Of a stretch of 64,000 nucleotides of DNA, positions 19,152 through 31,603 are shown in pieces (the first letter of the stretch is position 1; the number at the start of each line of letters is the position of its first letter). A program made the translations under genes and the position numbers. The DNA is taken from assembly GCF_018128965.1 (NCBI RefSeq), contig NZ_JAAEDH010000001.1, positions 310,001 to 374,000 on the forward strand, given 5' to 3'. The notes beneath the pieces were generated by a model. The model was given only the letters and a program-made list of their open reading frames with translations. It had not been told where the DNA came from and did not search any database. This stretch comes from Plastoroseomonas arctica (GTDB taxonomy: Bacteria; Pseudomonadota; Alphaproteobacteria; Acetobacterales; Acetobacteraceae).

Positions 19152-20020
19152 GGCATTTCGCCTGGCTGTTTCTCCTGGTGCTTACCGGCTGCTTCGGGCC
19201 GACGCCGCAGCCGCGCTACCTGGTGGGCGAGCCCTATCGGCTTGGCGGCGTCTGGTCCTATCCGCGGGAGAGCTTCGCCCTCTCCGAGACCGGGATTGGC
19301 CAGGCCCTCGCCGACCGCACGGCGCGCCTCACCGCCAATGGCGAACGCTGGGATGCGCGCCTGCCGATGGCCGCCCACCGGACCTTGCAGCTGCCTGCCG
19401 TGCTGCGCGTCCAGAACCTCGAGAACGGCCGCGCCATGCTGGTGCGCGTGAACGACCGCGGGCCGGAGCGCGCCGGGCGGATCCTGGGCCTGTCGGCGCA
19501 ATCGGCCGCCTTGCTCGGCATCGCCGAGGGCGGCACCGCGCAGCTCCGCATCACGGTCGAGGCGGAAATGTCCCGGGCGCTCGCGAACCGGACCGCCGGG
19601 CGCCAGGTGGAAGCGCTTCCGGTCGAGGCGGCGCCGCGTGCCAGCGTGAGTTCCGAAAGCCTCGCCCCGCCACCCGGCGCGCGCGACGCGGGTGGTTCCG
19701 CCATCCGCCCGGTCGCAGCGCTGGCGAGCGAGGCCGTGAGTGGCTTTGCCGAGGTGACGATTCCGAGTGCGGTCACCCAGGGATCGCCGCAGCCGGGGGT
19801 GCTGGTGATCGAGGCCGGCACCTTCTCCCGCGCCGATGCCGCGAACCTGCAACTGGCCCGGCTGCGCCCCCTCGGCGCCAGCATCGAACAGCGTGGCCGC
19901 GGTACCAGTGCGACCTACCGGGTGCGGATCGGCCCGGTCGCGGCCCTCGCCGAGGCCGATCGAGTGCTTGAGCGGGTGCTGTCTTCGGGCGTATCCGAGG
20001 CTGCCATCCGCGTCGAGTGA
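19148..20020 (+). CDS. rlpA: Septal-ring lytic transglycosylase RlpA family lipoprotein with SPOR domain
   Basis: 290 residues. The start is TTG 19148, within the previous stop, with GGAG eight bases upstream; a longer open frame over the previous gene is spurious. A lipobox (LTGC) follows. The RlpA double-psi barrel holds ANGERWDARLPMAAHRTLQLP, then LENGRAMLVRVNDRGPERAGRILGLS: the Glu, Asp (+3), His (+11) and second Asp in VNDRGP match catalytic positions described for Pseudomonas RlpA. The last 75 residues form a SPOR domain (VLVIEAGTFSRADAAN through TYRVRIGPV) that binds denuded glycan at the septum. The usual G-x-ASWYG opening is altered (GGVWSYPRES). Confidence 0.88.
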   Translation: MRHFAWLFLLVLTGCFGPTPQPRYLVGEPYRLGGVWSYPRESFALSETGIGQALADRTARLTANGERWDARLPMAAHRTLQLPAVLRVQNLENGRAMLVRVNDRGPERAGRILGLSAQSAALLGIAEGGTAQLRITVEAEMSRALANRTAGRQVEALPVEAAPRASVSSESLAPPPGARDAGGSAIRPVAALASEAVSGFAEVTIPSAVTQGSPQPGVLVIEAGTFSRADAANLQLARLRPLGASIEQRGRGTSATYRVRIGPVAALAEADRVLERVLSSGVSEAAIRVE

Positions 20021-20054
20021 CCCACCGCGCGAGTCGCGCATGAGGGAGGCCATC

Positions 20055-21287
20055 ATGGCCGAGGTATCGCTGTTCGCCAGACTGTCCCGCCGCCTGCTGC
20101 TCGCCGGTGGCAGCGCCGTGGCGCTGATCCCTGGCGGCGCCTTGGCCCAGGCGCGCCCGCAGCAGCCCCGCCGCGCGCCGGCGGCGGCGGCGCCTGCCGG
20201 TTCGCCGGCACAGAGCCCGCTCGGCCCGATGGACACGCTGGCCCGCCAAGCGCTGCTGATCGATGCCGATACCGGCGCGGTGCTGCTCGAGAAGAGCGCC
20301 GATGAGCGGATGCCGCCTTCGTCGATGTCCAAGCTGATGACGATGTATGTGGTATTCGAGCAGCTCAAAGCCGGGCGGCTGCAGCTGACCCAGGAATTCC
20401 CCGTCTCCGAACGCGCCTGGCGCATGGGCGGGTCCAAGATGTTCGTCCAGCTCGGCACCTCGATCCCGGTCGAGGCGTTGATGCGCGGCGTCATCGTGCA
20501 ATCGGGCAACGACGCCTGCATCGTGCTCGCCGAGGGGATTTCGGGTTCCGAACAGCAATTCGCCGAGTTGATGAACACTGCGGGCCAGCGGATCGGCCTG
20601 CGCAATTCGAACTTCCGCAACGCGACCGGCTGGCCCGATCCGGAACACCGCATGAGCGCGCGCGACCTCACCATCCTCGCGCGGCGCATCATCGCCGATT
20701 TCCCCGAATACTATCGCTACTACAATGAGCGCAGCTTCCGCTGGCATGAGATCACGCAGGAAAACCGCAACCCGCTGCTGGCCCGCGTCGCCGGCGCCGA
20801 TGGCCTCAAGACCGGCCATACGGAGGAGGCGGGCTATGGCCTTACCGGCAGCGTCAAGCGCGGCGAACGGCGGCTGATCCTGGTGATCAACGGCCTGCCC
20901 TCGATGCGGGCGCGCGCCGAGGAGAGCGAACGCCTGATGGAATGGGCGTTCCGCGAATTCGAGAATGTGGTGCTTTTCCGTGCCTCCGAGACCATCGAGG
21001 AGGTGCCGGTCTGGCTTGGCGAGCGGCCGACGGTGCCGCTGGTGGGTGGGCGCGACGTCGTGCTCAGCCTGCCGCGCAACTGGCGCTCGCGCCTGCAGGT
21101 GCGCCTGCGCTACGACGCGCCGCTGCCCGCGCCCGTCGCTCGCGGTCAGGAGATCGGGCGGATGGAGGTGGCGGGGCAGGGCGTGCCCGCGATGCAGGTG
21201 CCCTTGATCGCGGGCGCGGATGTCGGCCGGCTGAACCTGTTTTCCCGCGTGCCGGCCGTCCTCGGCCGCTGGGTCTTCGGTGCCTGA
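20055..21287 (+). CDS. D-alanyl-D-alanine carboxypeptidase (PBP5/6 family, peptidase S11)
   Basis: 410 residues. ATG 20055 is preferred over ATG 20040 because GAGGGAGG lies just before it. A twin-Arg-like, hydrophobic signal peptide ends at GGALAQ. The three penicillin-binding motifs are present: Ser90-x-x-Lys93 (SMSK), Ser150-Gly-Asn152, and Lys252-Thr-Gly (LKTGHTEEAGYGL), followed by the C-terminal PBP5 beta domain. The enzyme trims the terminal D-alanine from peptidoglycan side chains in the periplasm. It overlaps tmk by eight bases. Confidence 0.95.
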   Translation: MAEVSLFARLSRRLLLAGGSAVALIPGGALAQARPQQPRRAPAAAAPAGSPAQSPLGPMDTLARQALLIDADTGAVLLEKSADERMPPSSMSKLMTMYVVFEQLKAGRLQLTQEFPVSERAWRMGGSKMFVQLGTSIPVEALMRGVIVQSGNDACIVLAEGISGSEQQFAELMNTAGQRIGLRNSNFRNATGWPDPEHRMSARDLTILARRIIADFPEYYRYYNERSFRWHEITQENRNPLLARVAGADGLKTGHTEEAGYGLTGSVKRGERRLILVINGLPSMRARAEESERLMEWAFREFENVVLFRASETIEEVPVWLGERPTVPLVGGRDVVLSLPRNWRSRLQVRLRYDAPLPAPVARGQEIGRMEVAGQGVPAMQVPLIAGADVGRLNLFSRVPAVLGRWVFGA

Positions 21288-21936
21288 GGCGCGCGCGCGC
21301 TTCATCACGCTCGAGGGCGGGGACGGGGCCGGCAAGACCACCCAGGCGCGGCGCCTGGCCGAGGCGCTGAGTGCGGCCGGCCATCCCGTGCTGCGCACGC
21401 GCGAGCCGGGCGGGTCGCCGGGGGCGGAGCGGATCCGGCGGCTGCTGCTCGACGGCACCGGCTTCGAACCGGTGGCCGAGGCCATGCTGCATTTCGCCGC
21501 AAGGCGGGAGCATGTGGTGCGGACCATCTGGCCGGCACTGGCGGCCGGCATCACCGTCATCTGCGACCGCTTCGCCGATTCGACCCTGGCCTACCAGGGG
21601 GCGGGGCAGGGGCTGGACCGCACGGTGTGGTCGCTGCTGCGCGCGCTGGCGCTCGGTGACTTCGCGCCGGATCTGACGCTGGTGATGGATGTGCCGGTGA
21701 GCCTCGGCCATGCCCGCGCCATCCGGCGCGGCGTGGTCGACCGCTACGAAGAGCTGGAAGGCAGCTTCCACGACCGGGTCCGCGCGGCCTTCCTCGCCAT
21801 CGCCGCCGCCGAGCCCGACCGCTGCGTGGTGATCGACGCCAGCTGCGACCCGGACACGGTCTTCGCCGCGGTCTGGGCGGCGGTGTCGACCCGAGGTGTG
21901 CGGCAACCGGCGCATCCGCTCCCCATATCGTCCTGA
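21280..21936 (+). CDS. tmk: Thymidylate kinase
   Basis: 218 residues starting at GTG 21280, inside the end of the carboxypeptidase gene. The P-loop is EGGDGAGKTTQARRLAEAL; REPGGSPGAERIR and CDRFADSTLAYQGAGQGLD are the nucleotide- and dTMP-binding signatures of the family. It phosphorylates dTMP to dTDP for DNA synthesis. The stop overlaps the holB start (TGATG), the common tmk-holB pairing. Confidence 0.97.
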   Translation: MPEARARFITLEGGDGAGKTTQARRLAEALSAAGHPVLRTREPGGSPGAERIRRLLLDGTGFEPVAEAMLHFAARREHVVRTIWPALAAGITVICDRFADSTLAYQGAGQGLDRTVWSLLRALALGDFAPDLTLVMDVPVSLGHARAIRRGVVDRYEELEGSFHDRVRAAFLAIAAAEPDRCVVIDASCDPDTVFAAVWAAVSTRGVRQPAHPLPISS

Positions 21937-22937
21937 TGCTGGACCCGCGGGCCAATCCCGAGCTGATCGGCCATGAAGACGCCGCCGCCGCCCTCGAACG
22001 CGCGGCGCGCGCCGACCGGCTGCACCATGCCTGGCTGATCGCCGGGCCCGAGGGGGTCGGCAAGGCAACGCTCGCCTATCGCTTCGCGCGTTTTCTTCTC
22101 GCCGGGCGGCCGGATGCGACACCACTTCTGCATGTTCCCGCCGAGAGCAGCGTCTTCCGCCGTATCGCCGCCGCCGCCCATGCCGACCTGCTGACGATCG
22201 AGGCCGGCACCCTGCAGGGCGACCGCAAGCGCAGCGACGTCATCAATGTCGACGCCGCGCGCCTGATCCCGGGCTTCTTCGCGCTGACCGCGGCCGAGGG
22301 CGGCTGGCGCGTGGTGGTGGTCGACGGCGCCGAGCTGATGAACCCCGCCGCGGCGAACGCGATACTGAAGGTGCTGGAAGAACCACCCCCCCGCGCGGTG
22401 CTGCTGCTGGTCTCCTCCACCCCCGGGCGCCTGCTTCCGACCATCCGCAGCCGCACCCGGCGCCTCGATCTGCATCCTCTTCCGGATGCGACGCTCCACC
22501 CGATCATCGCGGAATGGCTGCCGGGGATGGCGGAAGCCGAACGGCACGCGCTGGCACGGCTGTCCGGCGGGTCTCTGGGCCGTGCTCTCCAGCTCGCCGA
22601 AAGCGGTGGTCCCGCGGTGCACGCGATGGTCGAGGATGCGCTGCAGGCGCCGACACCCGTCCGCGTCATGCAGATCGCGGACCGGCTCGCTGCCGATCGT
22701 AACGGTGCCTCCTTCGGCCTGTTCTTCACGCTGCTGCGCCGAGGTCTGGCCGAGGCGAGTGCCGATGCCGCGCGTGGCACGACAGCGCCGGGCTGGGTGT
22801 CCGCGCGTCCGCTTGCCGATTGGGCGGGGCTATGGGATAGGCTCGGGCGCCTGGCGGAAGAGACGGAGCGGCTCAACCTGGACCGCAAGCAGGCCGTTCT
22901 CACCGGGCTTTCCTGGCTCCGCCCCGACAGCGCGTGA
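21936..22937 (+). CDS. holB: DNA polymerase III delta' subunit
   Basis: 333 residues, AAA+ clamp-loader subunit. The Walker A region is IAGPEGVGKATLAYRFARFL; the central block VVVDGAELMNPAAANAILKVLEEPP and the arginine-finger segment TIRSRTRRL are diagnostic. The zinc cysteines of the E. coli protein are absent, as appears usual in alphaproteobacteria. It acts in loading the sliding clamp at the replication fork. A 43-base gap leads to metG. Confidence 0.94.
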   Translation: MLDPRANPELIGHEDAAAALERAARADRLHHAWLIAGPEGVGKATLAYRFARFLLAGRPDATPLLHVPAESSVFRRIAAAAHADLLTIEAGTLQGDRKRSDVINVDAARLIPGFFALTAAEGGWRVVVVDGAELMNPAAANAILKVLEEPPPRAVLLLVSSTPGRLLPTIRSRTRRLDLHPLPDATLHPIIAEWLPGMAEAERHALARLSGGSLGRALQLAESGGPAVHAMVEDALQAPTPVRVMQIADRLAADRNGASFGLFFTLLRRGLAEASADAARGTTAPGWVSARPLADWAGLWDRLGRLAEETERLNLDRKQAVLTGLSWLRPDSA

Positions 22938-22980
22938 CGCGAGGCTCCGCGCCACTCCGACAACTTGAGCAGGACCATCG

Positions 22981-24519
22981 ATGCCGCGCCCGCCCATCTA
23001 TCTGACCACGCCGATCTACTATGTGAATGACAGGCCGCATATCGGGCATGCCTATACCTCGCTTGCGACCGATGTCATGGCGCGGTTCTGCCGGCTCGAC
23101 GGGGGCGAGGTCTTTTTCCTCACCGGCACCGACGAGCACGGCCAGAAGGTGGAAAAGGCAGCCCAGGATGCCGGCGAGGACCCGCAGGCCTTCACCGACC
23201 GGGTGAGCCAGAGTTTTCGGGACCTTGCGTCGCGGATGGGGTTCTCCAACGACGACTTCATCCGCACGACCGAGCCACGCCACAAGCGCGCCTGCACCGC
23301 CCTGTGGGAGAAGCTGGTCGCCAACGGCCAGATCTATCTCGGCCACTACGAGGGCTGGTACGCGGTGCGCGACGAGGCCTTCTACGGCCCGGACGAGCTG
23401 ACCGAGCGTGACGGCCAGAAATTCGCCCCCAGCGGTGCCCCGGTGGAATGGGTGCGCGAGCCTTCTTACTTCTTCCGGCTGGGCGACTGGGCGGAAAAGC
23501 TGCTCGCCTTCTACGAAGCGCATCCCAATTTCATCGCGCCGGCGACGCGCAGGAACGAGGTGCTGAGTTTCGTGCGCTCCGGCCTGCAGGATCTCTCGAT
23601 CAGCCGCACCAGCTTCACCTGGGGCGTGCCGGTGCCCGGCGACCCCGCGCATGTGATGTACGTCTGGCTGGACGCGCTGGCGAACTACATCACCGCGCTC
23701 GGCTACCCGGATCAGGAGGCACCGCTGTGGCGGTTCTGGCCGGCGGAAGTTCATTTCGTCGGCAAGGACATCCTGCGCTTCCACACCATCTACTGGCCCG
23801 CCTTCCTGATGGCCGCCGACCTGCCGCCGCCCAAGCGCGTCTTCGCGCATGGCTGGTGGACCAATGAGGGGCAGAAGATCAGCAAGTCGCTTGGCAATGT
23901 GATCGACCCGCTGGCGCTGATCGACGAATTCGGGCTCGACCCGCTGCGCTATTTCCTGCTGCGCGAGGTGCCGTTCGGAAATGACGGCGACTTCTCGCGC
24001 AATGCGCTGATCGCGCGGCTCAACGGTGAGCTGAATGATGGCTTGGGCAACCTCGCGCAACGGACGCTCACGCTCATCCAAAAGAACTGCGAGGGGCGCC
24101 TGCCGGCGCTGCCAGGCGAAGCGGGGGGCGCCGAGGGCGCGGCCTTCATCAACGTCACGATCGACCCGCTCGTCGCCGAGGTGCGCGCGCTGATCTCGGC
24201 GCAAAAATTCGATGCCGCGCTCGGCGTCATCTTCGCCGCGATTCGTGAAGCCAATGGTTATGTGACGCGCGAGCAGCCCTGGGCGCTGCGCAAGACCGAC
24301 CTCGCGCGCATGGCCGCTGTGCTGCGCAACCTGCACACCGCGCTCCGCGTTTTCGCCACGATCCTGCAGCCCTTCATGCCCGGGACGATGGCGGCGCTGC
24401 TGGACCAGCTCGGCGTGCCCGCGGATCAGCGGGATCTCGCGTCGCTCGACACACTCCTGGCGGAGGGCACTGCCCTGCCGGCCCCATCCCCCATCTTCGC
24501 GAAGGCTGCGGTCGCCTGA
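22981..24519 (+). CDS. metG: Methionyl-tRNA synthetase
   Basis: 512 residues, the short class-I form without the C-terminal dimerisation domain and without zinc cysteine pairs. The HIGH motif is DRPHIGHAYTSLATD near residue 18; the KMSKS motif is GQKISKSLGNVIDP near 300; the tRNA anticodon-binding helices follow. It charges tRNA-Met and initiator tRNA. It overlaps tatD by one base (TGATG). Confidence 0.97.
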   Translation: MPRPPIYLTTPIYYVNDRPHIGHAYTSLATDVMARFCRLDGGEVFFLTGTDEHGQKVEKAAQDAGEDPQAFTDRVSQSFRDLASRMGFSNDDFIRTTEPRHKRACTALWEKLVANGQIYLGHYEGWYAVRDEAFYGPDELTERDGQKFAPSGAPVEWVREPSYFFRLGDWAEKLLAFYEAHPNFIAPATRRNEVLSFVRSGLQDLSISRTSFTWGVPVPGDPAHVMYVWLDALANYITALGYPDQEAPLWRFWPAEVHFVGKDILRFHTIYWPAFLMAADLPPPKRVFAHGWWTNEGQKISKSLGNVIDPLALIDEFGLDPLRYFLLREVPFGNDGDFSRNALIARLNGELNDGLGNLAQRTLTLIQKNCEGRLPALPGEAGGAEGAAFINVTIDPLVAEVRALISAQKFDAALGVIFAAIREANGYVTREQPWALRKTDLARMAAVLRNLHTALRVFATILQPFMPGTMAALLDQLGVPADQRDLASLDTLLAEGTALPAPSPIFAKAAVA

Positions 24520-25301
24520 TGCTCGTCGATAGCCATTGCCACCTGGACTACTTCGCCGAGGCCGAGATCGACGCCGTGGTTGACCGTGCGCGTGGGGCAG
24601 GGGTGGGCACCCTGGTCACCATCGGCACCCGCTTTCATCAGGCCGCGACGGTGAAGGCCCTGGCCGAGCGCTTCCCCGACGTCTGGGGCACCATCGGCGT
24701 CCATCCGCACAATGCCGGCGAGGGCGAGATGCCGACGGTCGAGGCTCTGGTCGCCGAGGCCGCGCATCCGCGTATCATCGGCATCGGCGAAAGCGGGCTC
24801 GACTATTTCTATGACAAGGCGCCGCGCGACCTGCAGCAGGAAGGCTTCCGGCGCCACATCCGCGCGGCACGCCAGGCGGGGGTCCCGCTCGCGATCCATG
24901 CCCGCCAGGCCGATGAGGATATCGCCGACATCCTGGAGGCGGAGCACGCCCGCGGCGGCCCCTTCGACTTCCTGCTGCACTGCTTCTCCTCCGGACGGCA
25001 GCTTGCGAAGCGGGCGGTGGCGCTGGGCGGCTATGTCTCGCTCTCGGGGATCATCACCTTCCCGAAAAGCCAGGAGATCCGCGACATCGTCGCCGACCTT
25101 CCGGGCGACCGGCTGCTGGTGGAGACCGACAGCCCCTACCTCGCGCCCGTCCCGTTCCGCGGCAAGCGCTGCGAGCCGGCGATGGTGGCCCACACCGCCA
25201 AGGTGCTGGCGGAGGTGCGCGGCCTGAGCATCGCGGAAACCGAAGCGCTGACGACGGCCAATTTCCTGCGCCTCTTCACCAAGGTTTCGAATGCCGGCTG
25301 A
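24519..25301 (+). CDS. TatD-family metal-dependent DNase/hydrolase
   Basis: 260 residues, TIM-barrel amidohydrolase fold. Metal ligands are seen in DSHCHLDYF at the start, IGESGLDYFYD near 90, IHARQADEDI near 127, LLHCFSSG near 150 and ETDSPYLAPVPFRGKRCEP near 205. It is the YcfH/TatD class thought to act on DNA ends or as a D-amino-acid-tRNA-type hydrolase; the exact role here is not settled. It sits in the conserved metG-tatD-MBL run and overlaps the next gene by 11 bases. Confidence 0.93.
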   Translation: MLVDSHCHLDYFAEAEIDAVVDRARGAGVGTLVTIGTRFHQAATVKALAERFPDVWGTIGVHPHNAGEGEMPTVEALVAEAAHPRIIGIGESGLDYFYDKAPRDLQQEGFRRHIRAARQAGVPLAIHARQADEDIADILEAEHARGGPFDFLLHCFSSGRQLAKRAVALGGYVSLSGIITFPKSQEIRDIVADLPGDRLLVETDSPYLAPVPFRGKRCEPAMVAHTAKVLAEVRGLSIAETEALTTANFLRLFTKVSNAG

Positions 25302-26082
25302 CGTGCCGCTCCGTGTGACCCTGCTCGGCACTGGGGCCTCCGCCGGCGTTCCCCAGATCGGCCCGATCTGGGGGGCCTGCGACCCCACCGATCCACGCAA
25401 TCGGCGCACCCGCAGCGCCATCCTGGTCGAGGGCCCCGATGGCCGGCGCCTGCTGGTCGATGCCGGCCCCGACCTGCGGGCGCAGCTGCTCGCCGCCTGC
25501 GTCGGGCGGATCGACGCGCTGATGTTCACCCATCACCACGCCGACCACATCATGGGCGTGGACGAGCTGCGTGTGATCAACCGCGCGATCGGCCGCGAGC
25601 TGGAGGCGCATGCCCTCCCGGCCACGCTCGATGCCCTGCGGCGGCGCTTCGACTACGCCTTCCTCCCGCCCACGCCACCCTTCTTCTTCCGCCCCGCCCT
25701 CGTCGGCGTCCCGGTGCAGCCGGGAGAGACGGCGCATCTGGCCGGCCTCGCGGTGCGCTTCCTGTCCCAGGACCACGGCGTGATGGAGACGCTGGGCATC
25801 CGGATCGGTGATTTCGCCTATTCGACCGACCTGGTCCGAATGCCCGAGGCGACCCTGGCAGCACTTCATGGTCTCGATACCTGGGTGGTGGCATGCTTCC
25901 AGCGCGAGCCGCACCGGGTGCACGCGAGTCTGGGGCAGGTCCTGAAATGGGTGACGGAGCTGCGGCCACGGCGCGTGATTCTGACCCATATGGGCATCGA
26001 CCTCGACGCCGGCTGGATGGCGGCAAACCTTCCCGCCGGGGTGGAGGCGGGGCTCGACGGGATGACGCTGGAGGTTGGTTGA
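25291..26082 (+). CDS. MBL-fold metallo-hydrolase (PhnP-like)
   Basis: 263 residues. Metallo-beta-lactamase fold with the zinc motif MFTHHHADHIMGVDEL near 78, a further ligand in LSQDHGV near 157 and the C-terminal ILTHMGIDLD. The opening LLGTGASAGVPQIG resembles PhnP-type cyclic phosphodiesterases. No phosphonate genes are near; the gene simply follows tatD, an arrangement common in alphaproteobacteria. Substrate unknown. Confidence 0.9.
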   Translation: MPADVPLRVTLLGTGASAGVPQIGPIWGACDPTDPRNRRTRSAILVEGPDGRRLLVDAGPDLRAQLLAACVGRIDALMFTHHHADHIMGVDELRVINRAIGRELEAHALPATLDALRRRFDYAFLPPTPPFFFRPALVGVPVQPGETAHLAGLAVRFLSQDHGVMETLGIRIGDFAYSTDLVRMPEATLAALHGLDTWVVACFQREPHRVHASLGQVLKWVTELRPRRVILTHMGIDLDAGWMAANLPAGVEAGLDGMTLEVG

Positions 26083-26091
26083 GCAAGGGGC

Positions 26092-26120
26092 CTTCCGTGA
26101 CGCCGGGGGATACCCCACAT
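26092..26120 (+). promoter_or_regulatory. Candidate RpoH (heat-shock) promoter for clpP
   Basis: CTTCCG, 15 bases, CCCCACAT. The -10 part matches six of seven positions of the RpoH consensus CCCCATNT; the -35 part (CTTGAA expected) matches only CTT. It lies 74 bases before the clpP start. Support comes from the gene's known heat-shock control and a similar site, with the same spacing, before lon. Confidence 0.28.
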
Positions 26121-26193
26121 TGAACCAAGGCCGGGGGCGGGTCGTGCGAGTCCATCAGGACGCTCCCGCTCCGGCGCAGGAAAGGATTGAGTA

Positions 26194-26841
26194 ATGCGGG
26201 ACCGTGATCCGCTCGAAGTCTACAACAACACGCTCGTCCCAATGGTCGTCGAGCAGACGGCGCGCGGCGAGCGCTCATACGACATCTATTCGCGCCTGCT
26301 GAAGGAACGTATCATCTTCCTGACCGGTCAGGTGTTCGACCAGGTGGCGTCGCTAATCTGCGCCCAGCTGCTGTTCCTGGAGAGCGAGAATCCGAACAAG
26401 GACATCGCCTTCTACATCAATTCTCCCGGTGGCGTCGTGACTGCCGGGCTCGCGATGTACGACACCATGCAGTATATCCGCAGCCCGGTGAGCACGGTGT
26501 GCATCGGTCAGGCGGCGTCGATGGGCTCGCTGCTGCTCACTGCCGGCGAGAAGGGCAAGCGCTACGGCCTTCCGAACAGCCGCATCATGGTCCACCAGCC
26601 CTCGGGCGGCGCCCAGGGCCAGGCTACGGATATCGAGATCCAGGCCAAGGAAATCCTCAAGATCCGAGAGCGCCTGAACCAGATCTACCGCAAGCACACC
26701 GGCCAGGAACTCGCGGCCATCGAGGCCAAGCTCGAGCGGGACAGCTACATGTCGGCCGAGGAAGCCAAGGAATGGGGCCTCATCGATCACGTTGTCGAGC
26801 AGCGGCCGCTGACCCCAGGCGAGGTGGCGGCCAAAGGCTGA
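26194..26841 (+). CDS. clpP: ATP-dependent Clp protease proteolytic subunit
   Basis: 215 residues. The catalytic triad is Ser109 ([10 protein letters not shown]), His134 (MVHQPSGG) and Asp183 ([18 protein letters not shown]), with the same spacing as in E. coli. The first ~14 residues correspond to the removable propeptide. AGGAAAGGATTGAGTA precedes the ATG. ClpP forms a 14-mer barrel that degrades unfolded or tagged proteins delivered by ClpX, encoded next. Confidence 0.98.
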   Translation: MRDRDPLEVYNNTLVPMVVEQTARGERSYDIYSRLLKERIIFLTGQVFDQVASLICAQLLFLESENPNKDIAFYINSPGGVVTAGLAMYDTMQYIRSPVSTVCIGQAASMGSLLLTAGEKGKRYGLPNSRIMVHQPSGGAQGQATDIEIQAKEILKIRERLNQIYRKHTGQELAAIEAKLERDSYMSAEEAKEWGLIDHVVEQRPLTPGEVAAKG

Positions 26842-26869
26842 ACCCGGCACGAAAGGTGCTTTGTGTTTC

Positions 26870-26888
26870 CCCCAGGATGAACCTGGGG
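26870..26888 (+). other. Hairpin in the clpP-clpX gap
   Basis: CCCCAGG pairs with CCTGGGG around ATGAA: a perfect 7-bp stem in the 97-base gap between clpP and clpX. Without a T-run it is more likely a processing or attenuation element than a full terminator. Confidence 0.4.
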
Positions 26889-26938
26889 CTACAGTCCCGT
26901 GACGCTCCCCCGTTTTCTGCGGGGAGCCTGGAGTGCCC

Positions 26939-28195
<1,257 letters not shown>

Positions 28196-28206
28196 TGTCC
28201 CCAACG

Positions 28207-28230
28207 AAGGTCGGCCTTCGGGCGGCCCTT
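28207..28230 (+). terminator. Imperfect TTCG-loop hairpin after clpX
   Basis: AAGGTCGGCC and GGCGGCCCTT form an eight-pair stem with two mismatches, capped by a TTCG loop closed by C-G. It starts 11 bases after the clpX stop and runs into GTTCT. Its right arm overlaps the proposed -35 element of lon. Confidence 0.4.
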
Positions 28231-28256
28231 GTTCTAACCATTTGGGCGCGCCATCT
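28228..28256 (+). promoter_or_regulatory. Candidate RpoH promoter for lon
   Basis: CTTGTT, 15 bases, CGCCATCT. Compared with CTTGAA / CCCCATNT, four of six and six of seven informative bases match. Transcription would begin near 28263, leaving a leader of about 90 bases that includes a CCGGCC/GGCCGG hairpin at 28294-28313. Confidence 0.38.
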
Positions 28257-28351
28257 CAGCGCTCCCGCGGTGCCCGCTCCGTGCCACGCTCAACCGGCCA
28301 TCCCATCGGCCGGGGGCGGGGCAGGCGCCGATCGTCCCAAGCGAGGTCCCA

Positions 28352-30766
<2,415 letters not shown>

Positions 30767-30771
30767 GACGA

Positions 30772-30795
30772 AAGCGGGGGAGAAATCCCCCGCTT
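30772..30795 (+). terminator. Terminator after lon
   Basis: AAGCGGGGGA and TCCCCCGCTT form a perfect 10-bp stem with a GAAA loop, starting six bases after the lon stop. A T-rich tract (TTTCTTGCTTTTT) follows about 12 bases later rather than immediately. Confidence 0.75.
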
Positions 30796-30937
30796 CCGCT
30801 CCGATGTTTCTTGCTTTTTCGCGACGCCGCGCGCCCAAGCCTTCGCGCGTGGAGGCTCGGTCGTATACACGCGCCCCGTCAGTTGACGCCCTCGATTCGC
30901 CCTGCCAAAAAACCGCTCGCGCAGGGGAGCTTCGCTC

Positions 30938-31213
30938 GTGAACAAGGCCGATCTCATCACTGCTGTCGCCGAAGCCGGCGATCTCCCCAAGGTCAAGGCG
31001 GGCGAGCTGGTCGACGCGGTCTTCGCGGCCATCACGAATGCCCTGAAGCAGCGTGAGGAAGTGCGACTGGTGGGATTCGGCAGCTTCGCCATCTCCAAGC
31101 GCAAGGGCGGCATTGGCCGGAACCCGCGCACCGGCGAGGATATTACCGTCCCCGAGACCACCACAGTGCGTTTCAAGGCCGGCAAAATGCTGAAGGAAGC
31201 TGTGGGCGCTTAG
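30938..31213 (+). CDS. hup: HU-family DNA-binding protein
   Basis: 91 residues from GTG 30938, with AGGGGAGC upstream. It has the DNABII signature GFGSFAISKRKGGIGRNPRTGE and the intercalating arm proline in IGRNP. HU bends and compacts DNA in the nucleoid. A TTGACG at 30883-30888 is a possible -35, but the matching -10 is poor. The last ten bases of the gene, including its TAG stop, lie inside the tRNA-Val gene. Confidence 0.97.
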   Translation: MNKADLITAVAEAGDLPKVKAGELVDAVFAAITNALKQREEVRLVGFGSFAISKRKGGIGRNPRTGEDITVPETTTVRFKAGKMLKEAVGA

Positions 31214-31276
31214 CTCAGCTGGTAGAGCGCCTGCTTTACACGCAGGATGTCGGCGGTTCGAACCCGTCAGCGCCCA
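31204..31276 (+). tRNA. tRNA-Val (anticodon TAC)
   Basis: A full cloverleaf folds: acceptor GGGCGCT/AGCGCCC, D stem GCTC/GAGC, anticodon stem CCTGC/GCAGG with loop TTTACAC, T arm GGCGG TTCGAAC CCGTC with one G-T pair. The discriminator is A and CCA is not encoded. The 5' end overlaps the hup coding sequence by ten bases, so processing by RNase P would cut within the hup message if transcription continues through. Confidence 0.96.
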
Positions 31277-31320
31277 TTGACTTGGTCTCCCGCGGGACGT
31301 ATTTCGCCGCGACGCAGTTT

Positions 31321-31397
<77 letters not shown>

Positions 31398-31603
31398 CGC
31401 GCTGCAATCGCCCAGTGTCGGGCGCCAGAGATCAGCCTCTGCATGGCGACTTCGTGAAACCTGAATTCCAAAGTGCGGCGACCCCTGTGAAATCCATAGG
31501 CAGGGTGCGGCGGGCTATGGCAACGGTCGCGGTGCGCGGCTATGGTCCGCGCAATGCTGCGCTGCGAAGTCACCGCACCGCAGCGCGCAAAGGCCGTACC
31601 TGA

